From positions 3,486,349 through 3,550,348 of the forward strand of contig NZ_JBEWXT010000001.1 in NCBI RefSeq assembly GCF_040538665.1: 64,000 nucleotides of DNA. Reading direction: 5' to 3'. Numbering within the stretch: position 1 is the stretch's first letter; the number at the start of each line of letters is the position of its first letter. This document shows, piece after piece, positions 54,544 to 61,813 of this stretch. Origin of the DNA: Aureibaculum sp. 2308TA14-22. Lineage in GTDB: Bacteria; Bacteroidota; Bacteroidia; Flavobacteriales; Flavobacteriaceae. Made by a program: the position numbers and the translations under genes. The notes beneath the pieces are model-generated. The model searched no databases. It worked only from the letters and a program-made list of their open reading frames with translations, and was not told the origin of the DNA.

Positions 54544-55764
54544 TCAACTCAACATCTCCTTTGCTTTTTTAACTGCTTCCACCAATTTATCAACTTCTTC
54601 TTTGGTATTATAAAAAGCAAAAGACGCTCTCACAGTTCCGGGAATGTTATAAAAATCCATAATAGGCTGTGCACAATGGTGTCCAGTACGCACAGCAATA
54701 CCTAATTTATCAACTATAGAACCAATATCATAGGGATGAATGCCTTTTAAATTAAAAGAAATAACTGAAGTTTTGTTTTCCAACTTTTCCGGCCCGTAAA
54801 TTTTTAAACCGTCAATGGCGAGCAATTTTTCGGTGGCGTATTTTAATAATTCATGTTCGTAATTGGCGATGTTCTCAAAACCGATGCCATTCATATAATC
54901 AATAGCAACACCAAGAGCAATGCCACCACATACGTTGGGAGTACCAGCTTCAAATTTATGCGGTAAATCTGCATAAGTTGTTTTTTCGAAGGTAACTTCT
55001 GCAATCATTTCACCACCACCTTGGTAGGGTGGTAATTTATTGAGCCATTCCTCTTTTCCATAGAGAAATCCAACTCCAGTCGGTCCACACATTTTATGGG
55101 CAGAGGCTACATAAAAATCGGCATCTAAAATTTGTAAGTCAGCTTTGATATGCGGTGTAGCTTGTGCTCCATCAATTAAAACCGCAGCATCCATACGATG
55201 TGCCAAATCAATAATCTCTTTTATTGGATTAATTGTACCCAAAGCATTAGAAATATGGTTTACAAATACCAATTTGGTGTTTTCAGAAAGTAAATTTTTG
55301 TAAGCATCCATTAATAGTTCACCATCTTCATTCATCGGAATTACTTTGAGTGTAGCTCCTGTTCGTTCACAAAGCATTTGCCAAGGCACAATGTTTGAAT
55401 GATGTTCTAAGGCTGAAACAATAATTTCATCTCCTTTTTTTAAGAGGGAAGAAAATCCGTTAGCTACTAAATTAATGCCATGCGTGGTACCCGAAGTGAA
55501 AATAATTTCGTGGGCATTTTTGGCATTAAAATGATTTTGAATTTTTTGCCGAGCTTGTTCATACGCGTCAGTAGCTTCTTGACTTAAGGTATGCACACCT
55601 CGGTGAATATTCGCATTATAATTTCTGTAATAATCCGTAATTGCATCAATAACTAGCTGAGGTGTTTGTGAGGTTGCCGCATTGTCTAAATACACCAATG
55701 GATGCCCATTTACTTTTCGTTGTAGAATGGGAAAATCAGTTCTTATTTTTTGGATGTCTAACAT
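54544..55764 (-). CDS. sufS: Cysteine desulfurase SufS
   Basis: SufS takes sulfur from cysteine for iron-sulfur cluster building. The 406-residue protein has the PLP Lys in YVASAHKMCGPTGVGFLYG, NAATSQTPQ near the start, and the catalytic Cys in AVRTGHHCAQPIMDFYNIPG. The normal SufS length and group II motifs are present. It has its own TAnnTTTG box and is separated from sufD by an opposite-strand serine hydrolase. No sufE is found in the 592 bases downstream. Confidence 0.97.
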   Translation of the reverse strand: MLDIQKIRTDFPILQRKVNGHPLVYLDNAATSQTPQLVIDAITDYYRNYNANIHRGVHTLSQEATDAYEQARQKIQNHFNAKNAHEIIFTSGTTHGINLVANGFSSLLKKGDEIIVSALEHHSNIVPWQMLCERTGATLKVIPMNEDGELLMDAYKNLLSENTKLVFVNHISNALGTINPIKEIIDLAHRMDAAVLIDGAQATPHIKADLQILDADFYVASAHKMCGPTGVGFLYGKEEWLNKLPPYQGGGEMIAEVTFEKTTYADLPHKFEAGTPNVCGGIALGVAIDYMNGIGFENIANYEHELLKYATEKLLAIDGLKIYGPEKLENKTSVISFNLKGIHPYDIGSIVDKLGIAVRTGHHCAQPIMDFYNIPGTVRASFAFYNTKEEVDKLVEAVKKAKEMLS

Positions 55765-55781
55765 ATTTTTTAGTCAGCTTA

Positions 55782-55789
55782 CAAAAGTA
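55782..55789 (-). promoter_or_regulatory. -7 promoter box for sufS
   Basis: The minus strand reads tacttttg, a TAnnTTTG match 18 bases before the sufS ATG. sufS can therefore be made without read-through from the rest of the suf genes. Confidence 0.6.
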
Positions 55790-55820
55790 CAAAACTCAAC
55801 CTTAAATCGTTTGATTAATT

Positions 55821-55828
55821 TATATTTG
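55821..55828 (+). promoter_or_regulatory. -7 promoter box for the serine hydrolase
   Basis: tatatttg matches TAnnTTTG, 28 bases before the ATG at 55856; it is divergent from the sufS box. Confidence 0.6.
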
Positions 55829-55855
55829 TTCTAATTTCAAACACAAAACTAAAAC

Positions 55856-57199
55856 ATGTTCAAAAAATCAATAAAATACATCCTTTTACTTGGTCTATTG
55901 GCTCTTATTTATACCATATATGCCAATTATCCAAGATTAAATATTTTAGCAGGATATTCAGCAAAAAATATGGCATCTTCTGTATTTTTAGCAGATAGAA
56001 GTGTAAAATATACCGATGAAGTAGATAATGCTTTTACACCTATTAATTTGGCTGAAGATAAGGTTAGTAATAAAGAAAAATCAGCTACTGCTTCTGTTTA
56101 TGGGTTATTAACTAGAAAAGCAATTTATAGAGAGGGTTTGGGTGCTGTTCTTGTCCCGAAGGATGCTGAAGGAAACCAAAACTATTTGGTGCCGAAACGC
56201 AATTTTAAGAAAACAGACACTCCTTTTCCTTACGGCGATGCTAAGCAAAAAGATACGGTTTTTGAAAATATAAATTATGATATGCTGAAAATAGCTGTTG
56301 ACAGTATGTTTAACAACAATAAGGTAAAGCAGACAAGATCTGTTTTGGTTGTATACAAAGACCAAATTATTGCAGAAAAATATGCGGAAGGCTTTGATGC
56401 AACTTCCAAATTGTTAGGTTGGTCCATGACCAAAAGTGTTACGGCAACCCTGTTCGGTATTTTACAAAAAGAAGGGAAACTCAACATTAATGACAAAGCA
56501 CCTATTGAAAGTTGGCAAGAAGATGAACGTGCGAATATTACCATCAATAATTTACTGCAAATGAATAGTGGACTGGCTTGGGAAGAGAATTACGAAAAAA
56601 TATCAGACGTTACAAAAATGTTGTTTTTAGCCGACGATATGCCTAAGATTCAAGAAGAAAAAGCTTTGGCTGGCAAACCCAATGAAACTTGGAATTATTC
56701 ATCTGGCACCTCTAATTTATTATCGGGTATTTTACGAAAACAATTCCAAACGCATCAAGAATATTTAGATTTTTGGTATGCAGCTTTAATTGATAAAATT
56801 GGCATGCACTCTATGGTTATTGAAGCAGATATGAAAGGCAATTACGTAGGTTCTTCATATGGTTGGGCAACTACACGCGATTGGGCAAAATTTGGGTTGC
56901 TTTATTTGCACAAAGGCCATTGGAACGGCGAACAACTTTTTGATGAATCTTGGGTAAATTATGTAAAAACACCTACAAATGGTTCAAATGGAGAATATGG
57001 CGGACATTTTTGGCTAAACGCAGGCGGTAAATATCTCGATGTTTCAAAGGATTTATATTCCGCTAATGGTTACCAAGGCCAACGCGTATTTATTATCCCG
57101 TCAAAAGATTTGGTAATTGTAAGAATGGGGTTGACTAATGACGACAATGCCTTTGATTTTAATACGTTTTTAAAAGAAGTTATTGCAAGTGTTCAATAA
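55856..57199 (+). CDS. Membrane-anchored serine hydrolase (class C beta-lactamase family)
   Basis: The 447-residue protein starts with a membrane anchor or signal (YILLLGLLALIYTIYANY). The hydrolase core carries SxxK in GWSMTKSVTATLFG and a tyrosine motif in ETWNYSSGTSNLL. The third-box region (GEYGGHFWLNAGGKYLDVSK) is also present. This group includes beta-lactamase-like esterases and peptidases; true beta-lactam hydrolysis should not be assumed. It is in reverse orientation inside the suf cluster, between sufD and sufS, with its own promoter. Confidence 0.88.
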   Translation: MFKKSIKYILLLGLLALIYTIYANYPRLNILAGYSAKNMASSVFLADRSVKYTDEVDNAFTPINLAEDKVSNKEKSATASVYGLLTRKAIYREGLGAVLVPKDAEGNQNYLVPKRNFKKTDTPFPYGDAKQKDTVFENINYDMLKIAVDSMFNNNKVKQTRSVLVVYKDQIIAEKYAEGFDATSKLLGWSMTKSVTATLFGILQKEGKLNINDKAPIESWQEDERANITINNLLQMNSGLAWEENYEKISDVTKMLFLADDMPKIQEEKALAGKPNETWNYSSGTSNLLSGILRKQFQTHQEYLDFWYAALIDKIGMHSMVIEADMKGNYVGSSYGWATTRDWAKFGLLYLHKGHWNGEQLFDESWVNYVKTPTNGSNGEYGGHFWLNAGGKYLDVSKDLYSANGYQGQRVFIIPSKDLVIVRMGLTNDDNAFDFNTFLKEVIASVQ

Positions 57200-57239
57200 G
57201 CATATAAAAACTACTAACTGCTACTAAACGATCTAATTT

Positions 57240-58562
57240 TTAAACTTCAAAACCCAAATTTACACCCAATTTGTTAGAAATAATTTTGGTTATTCTTGTT
57301 TTCAATTCGGGGATTTTAATTTTTTGTAAAGCATCATTTGCAAAAGCATACAACAACAAAGCATTGGCTTCTTTTTTTGGAATACCACGCGAACGTAGAT
57401 AAAATAGAGCATCTTCATCTAATTGACCAATAGTACAGCCGTGGGAGCACTTTACATCATCGGCAAAAATTTCTAATTGAGGTTTAGCGTTAATAGTTGC
57501 TTTGTCGTCAATAAGTATATTATCGTTCTGCTGAAACGCATTGGTTTTTTGTGCTTCTTTTTCAACGATAACTTTACCGTTAAAAACACCAGTAGAATTG
57601 TCAAAATAAATACCTTTATACAACTCGTGGCTTTCACAGTTTGGCAATTTATGATTTACCAAAGTGTGGTTATCAACCAACTGTTTACCTTCTATTATTG
57701 TTATGCCATTAAGGTTAGAAGTAATATGTTCCCCTTCTTGATAAAACTCTAAATTATTACGTGTTAAGTTACCTCCAAATGAAAATGTATTAACGGAAGC
57801 TACACTTTGTTGCCCTTGTTTAACATAGGTGCTGTCAATTAACGAAGCCGATTTTTTATCATTTTGAATTTTGTAATAATCTACTATAGCACGTTTGTTG
57901 GCAAAAATTTCAGTAACCGAATTGGTTAATACAACGTTTTCATTTAGGCTTTGGTGGCGTTCAACAATCTGTACATGAGCGTTTTCTCCAACAACTATTA
58001 AATTACGAGGTTGTAACAACACTTCGGTTTCAATTCCTGTTGAAAAATGTACAATTTGTACAGGTTTTGGTACAACAGTGTTTTTTGGAATATTGATATA
58101 GGCTCCTTCTTTGGAAAACGCCGTATTTAAGGAAGTTATACTGTCGTCTTTTTTTGCTACAGTATTAAAATAATGGTCAATAACCATTTTGTATTTTGGT
58201 TTTGAAAGTGCAGCTGAAAGTAGGCAGATATCAAATCCATCATGTGTAGTTTCAGACAAAAATGAGCTATAAACACCATCAATAAATACAATTTTATAAG
58301 AATCGATTTCATGCAAAAAGAACTTTTTAACATCCTTGAATTCAATAGCCGATTCTATTTTAGGAAAAATTTTATAATCGTGTTTTAATAAAGGTTTTAA
58401 GGAAGTGTATTTCCATTCTTCGTCTCTTTTTGTAGGAAACCCCATTTCTTCAAAACGGTTAAATGCCTCTGAACGGATATCCTGTACTTTTCCGTCAGCC
58501 TCTGCACTTACCTTATCCTCATAAACTAAGAATGAAGTAATTAATTTTTCTTTTAAATCCAT
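57240..58562 (-). CDS. sufD: Iron-sulfur cluster assembly protein SufD
   Basis: SufD is part of the SufBC2D scaffold. The 440-residue protein has the SufBD beta-helix core with HTLVNHKLPNCESHELYKGI, FNGKVIVEKEAQKTNAFQQN and the conserved His region VKCSHGCTIGQLDEDALFYL. The N-terminal FPTKRDEEWKYTSLKPL is typical of SufD. It lies 4 bases after sufC. Catalytic role is mostly structural; the complex is cytoplasmic. Confidence 0.95.
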   Translation of the reverse strand: MDLKEKLITSFLVYEDKVSAEADGKVQDIRSEAFNRFEEMGFPTKRDEEWKYTSLKPLLKHDYKIFPKIESAIEFKDVKKFFLHEIDSYKIVFIDGVYSSFLSETTHDGFDICLLSAALSKPKYKMVIDHYFNTVAKKDDSITSLNTAFSKEGAYINIPKNTVVPKPVQIVHFSTGIETEVLLQPRNLIVVGENAHVQIVERHQSLNENVVLTNSVTEIFANKRAIVDYYKIQNDKKSASLIDSTYVKQGQQSVASVNTFSFGGNLTRNNLEFYQEGEHITSNLNGITIIEGKQLVDNHTLVNHKLPNCESHELYKGIYFDNSTGVFNGKVIVEKEAQKTNAFQQNDNILIDDKATINAKPQLEIFADDVKCSHGCTIGQLDEDALFYLRSRGIPKKEANALLLYAFANDALQKIKIPELKTRITKIISNKLGVNLGFEV

Positions 58563-58566
58563 AACC

Positions 58567-59304
58567 TTATTTTACCCAATCATAACCTTTTTCCTCTAAC
58601 TCTAATGCCAATTCCTTACCGCCAGATTTCACAATTTTACCATCGTGCAAGACGTGTACATAATCTGGGACAATATACTCTAACAAACGTTGATAATGCG
58701 TAATAACAATAACGGCATTATCTTTACTTTTTAATTTATTAACGCCATTGGCAACAACCTTAAGGGCATCAATATCTAAACCAGAATCGGTTTCGTCTAA
58801 AATAGCTAATTTAGGTTCTAGCATGGCCATTTGAAAGATTTCATTTCTTTTCTTTTCTCCTCCAGAAAATCCTTCATTTAAAGAACGTGATAAGAACTTT
58901 CTGTCTATTTCTAACAGTTCAGCTGTTTTTCTAATTTTTTGAAGCATATCCTTAGCAGGAAGATCTTCTAAACCATTAGCTTTACGAGTTTCGTTAATCG
59001 CTGTTTTAATAAAATTGGTAACTGATACTCCTGGAATTTCAACTGGATATTGAAAAGATAAGAAAACACCTTTATGTGCTCTGTCTTCAGGAGCCATATC
59101 ATCTAAATCTTCATTATTTAAAATAATATTTCCTTCGGTGACTTCATATTCCTCTTTGCCAGCAACAACACTGGCCAACGTACTTTTTCCTGATCCATTT
59201 GGGCCCATTATGGCGTGCACTTCACCAGCATTTACAGTTAAATTTATTCCGTTAAGTATATTTTTATCATCTATTTTAGCGTGTAAATTTTTTATTTCTA
59301 ACAT
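58567..59304 (-). CDS. sufC: Iron-sulfur cluster assembly ATPase SufC
   Basis: SufC drives conformational change in SufBCD. The 245-residue ABC-type ATPase has Walker A MGPNGSGKST, signature FSGGEKKRNEI (as in SufC), Walker B LAILDETDSGLDIDAL and the switch His in VIVITHYQRLL. Its gene is in the operon between the unknown 143-residue gene and sufD. Confidence 0.97.
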   Translation of the reverse strand: MLEIKNLHAKIDDKNILNGINLTVNAGEVHAIMGPNGSGKSTLASVVAGKEEYEVTEGNIILNNEDLDDMAPEDRAHKGVFLSFQYPVEIPGVSVTNFIKTAINETRKANGLEDLPAKDMLQKIRKTAELLEIDRKFLSRSLNEGFSGGEKKRNEIFQMAMLEPKLAILDETDSGLDIDALKVVANGVNKLKSKDNAVIVITHYQRLLEYIVPDYVHVLHDGKIVKSGGKELALELEEKGYDWVK

Positions 59305-59328
59305 TGACTTTTTCTTTGTTTAAAACTC

Positions 59329-59760
59329 TTATTGATTAATATTCATAGTAACTCGCTCATAGAAAGTATTGTCTAACATTTTAAATACAATACTATTTTT
59401 ACTTTTAGATACTACTACAACTGCTTTATTTTTTTTATTATAAACCGTATCTTGCTGTTTTGCTAATCTACCAAAATCTATTTCTTCAAATTTTGTACTA
59501 TTGGCTTTTTCATTATCAAAGACAGTTACACTGTCTTTTACTACCATTACAGGAATTTCATGTTTTTTATCGCGTGTAATTAATATCCACCGATTTTGTT
59601 TGTCCTCCAATTTTTCAAAATCAACTAAAACAGGGACACGTTGTTCTATTTCTTTTTCCTTAGAAAAATCAATGGTAATCTGATAAGATTCATGTTGAAG
59701 TCCGAGATACTGAAGGCAAATTAAAATTGCCAAATAAACATAATTAGTTGCTTCTACCAT
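59329..59760 (-). CDS. Unknown protein inside the suf operon
   Basis: The 143-residue protein is placed between sufB (6-base gap) and sufC (24-base gap) on the same strand, so it is cotranscribed. It starts MVEATNYVYLAILICLQYLG, with one weak hydrophobic helix, followed by a beta-rich soluble part (QITIDFSKEKEIEQRVPVLV, RWILITRDKKHEIPVMVVKD, AVVVVSKSKNSIVFKML). No Cys, so it is not a cluster carrier. I do not recognise it, and do not assign a function. Confidence 0.65.
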   Translation of the reverse strand: MVEATNYVYLAILICLQYLGLQHESYQITIDFSKEKEIEQRVPVLVDFEKLEDKQNRWILITRDKKHEIPVMVVKDSVTVFDNEKANSTKFEEIDFGRLAKQQDTVYNKKNKAVVVVSKSKNSIVFKMLDNTFYERVTMNINQ

Positions 59761-59766
59761 GACTTC

Positions 59767-61215
59767 TTATCCTACAGACCCTTCTAAACTTATTTCTAAT
59801 AACTTTTGTGCTTCAACTGCAAACTCCATAGGTAGTTTATTTAAAACCTCTTTACTAAAACCATTTACAATTAATGCAATAGCCTTGTCTGTCCCAATAC
59901 CTCTCTGATTACAATAAAACAACTGATCTTCACCAATTTTAGAGGTTGTAGCCTCATGCTCGATTTTAGCCGTTTTATTTTTGGTTTCTATGTATGGAAA
60001 AGTATGGGCACCGCACTCATTCCCCATTAAAAGTGAATCACATTGTGAAAAGTTCCTGGCGTTTTTAGCTCTCGAATTTACTTGTACCAAACCGCGATAG
60101 GAGTTCTGGGATTTACCAGCGGAAATTCCTTTGGAGATAATAGTACTTTTAGTATTCTTGCCCAGGTGAATCATTTTTGTACCCGTATCCGCTTGTTGAT
60201 AATTATTTGTAACTGCAATTGAATAAAACTCACCAATGGAGTTGTCTCCTTTCAACACGCAGCTTGGATATTTCCAGGTAATGGCAGAACCAGTTTCTAC
60301 CTGTGTCCACGATATTTTAGCATTATTTTCGCAAAGGCCGCGTTTGGTTACAAAGTTAAAAACACCACCTTTTCCAGATGCATCACCCGGAAACCAATTT
60401 TGTACAGTTGAATATTTTATCTCAGCATCGTCAAGGGCAATAAGCTCAACCACAGCGGCATGTAGTTGGTTTTCATCACGTTGAGGGGCGGTACATCCTT
60501 CTAAATAACTTACATAACTACCTTTATCTGCAACAACCAAAGTGCGTTCAAATTGACCAGTTCCACCTTCGTTAATTCTAAAATAGGTTGAGAGTTCCAT
60601 CGGACATTTTACTCCTTTTGGTATATAACAAAAAGAACCATCACTAAAGACAGCACTATTTAACGCGGCATAAAAATTGTCCGTTTGAGGCACGACTGAG
60701 CCAATATATTTTTTGACCAGTTCAGGATGCTCTTGAATGGCCTCAGAAATAGGACAGAAAATAATGCCTTTTTCCGCCAAGGTCTCTTTAAAAGTTGTAG
60801 CAACTGAAACTGAATCCATTACAATGTCAACAGCTACGCCCGATAATCGTTTTTGCTCTTCAATGGAAATACCCAATTTATCAAAAGTTTTGAGCAATTC
60901 AGGATCAACTTGGTCTAAACTTTCTAATTCAGGCTTTTGTTTTGGAGCGGCATAATAACTTATATTTTGAAAATCAGGTTTTTTGTAAGTAACATTGGCC
61001 CAATCGGGCTCCTTCATGCTTTTCCAAATTCTAAAAGCTTCCAAACGCCAATTTGTCATCCATTCAGGTTCGTTTTTCTTTTTAGAAATAGCTTTAACTA
61101 CATCTTCATTTAATCCAACAGGAAATTTATCAGATTCAATATCTGTATAAAAACCGTATTCGTATTCTTTAGTTTCAAGCTCTTTTTTTAAATCGTCTTC
61201 CGTATATTTATTCAT
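59767..61215 (-). CDS. sufB: Iron-sulfur cluster assembly scaffold SufB
   Basis: The 482-residue protein is full length. Its features include [80 protein letters not shown], and the Cys-bearing [20 protein letters not shown] near the C-terminus. SufB carries the nascent cluster and receives sulfur from SufS. It lies 9 bases after the A-type carrier gene. Confidence 0.97.
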   Translation of the reverse strand: MNKYTEDDLKKELETKEYEYGFYTDIESDKFPVGLNEDVVKAISKKKNEPEWMTNWRLEAFRIWKSMKEPDWANVTYKKPDFQNISYYAAPKQKPELESLDQVDPELLKTFDKLGISIEEQKRLSGVAVDIVMDSVSVATTFKETLAEKGIIFCPISEAIQEHPELVKKYIGSVVPQTDNFYAALNSAVFSDGSFCYIPKGVKCPMELSTYFRINEGGTGQFERTLVVADKGSYVSYLEGCTAPQRDENQLHAAVVELIALDDAEIKYSTVQNWFPGDASGKGGVFNFVTKRGLCENNAKISWTQVETGSAITWKYPSCVLKGDNSIGEFYSIAVTNNYQQADTGTKMIHLGKNTKSTIISKGISAGKSQNSYRGLVQVNSRAKNARNFSQCDSLLMGNECGAHTFPYIETKNKTAKIEHEATTSKIGEDQLFYCNQRGIGTDKAIALIVNGFSKEVLNKLPMEFAVEAQKLLEISLEGSVG

Positions 61216-61224
61216 TCTTGTTTT

Positions 61225-61554
61225 TTAAAGTGAAAAACTCTCTCCGCAACCACATGTCCTATTTGCATTTGGATTTTTAAAAACGAATCCTGTACCGTTA
61301 AGTCCACCTGAATAGTCTAATGTTGTACCAACAAGATATAAAAAGCTTTTTTTATCTACAATTATCTTTACCGAATTGGCTTCAAATATTTTATCGTTTT
61401 CTAGCTGTTCTTTATCAAATTTTAATTCGTAAGACAAGCCAGAGCAACCGCCGCTTTTAACACCAACACGGACGAAATCAGTAGTAGCGTCAAAACCATC
61501 GTCATTCATCAATTCAATGACTTTCTTTTTTGCGATATCAGATACCTGTATCAT
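61225..61554 (-). CDS. sufA: A-type iron-sulfur carrier (SufA/IscA family)
   Basis: The 109-residue HesB-fold protein has the three family cysteines: Cys in KSGGCSGLSYELKFD and the pair in the C-terminal motif RTCGCGESFSL. A-type carriers pass clusters to target proteins. It is the first gene of the suf operon and has the best-matching TAnnTTTGcac box of the window upstream. Confidence 0.93.
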   Translation of the reverse strand: MIQVSDIAKKKVIELMNDDGFDATTDFVRVGVKSGGCSGLSYELKFDKEQLENDKIFEANSVKIIVDKKSFLYLVGTTLDYSGGLNGTGFVFKNPNANRTCGCGESFSL

Positions 61555-61582
61555 ATTAATATAGATTCGTTCTAAATAAGTG

Positions 61583-61590
61583 CAAATATA
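61583..61590 (-). promoter_or_regulatory. -7 promoter box of the suf operon
   Basis: The minus strand reads tatatttg followed by cac, an exact TAnnTTTGcac box 29 bases before the sufA ATG. No clear Fur- or IscR-type operator was recognised. Confidence 0.7.
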
Positions 61591-61813
61591 TGCTAAAAAG
61601 AAAGAATTAGAAAATTAATGGATTAAAAGATTATTGTTGCTAAACTAGTTGTAGAGTTACTGTTGTTAGTGTTTTTTAGACAATAAGTACATATATTATT
61701 CGTTCAATACGCCAGCAGGTTAATCATAGTTATTAACAACCAGCCTATGTTGCTAACAAAATTTTAACGTTTTTACTTGCTTAACATATATTTACCTTGT
61801 TTTTATAATAGAA

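Noticed and set aside
55856..57199. A true antibiotic-resistance beta-lactamase
   Set aside because: The family includes many esterases and peptidases; a membrane anchor and a suf-locus setting give no support for beta-lactam hydrolysis.
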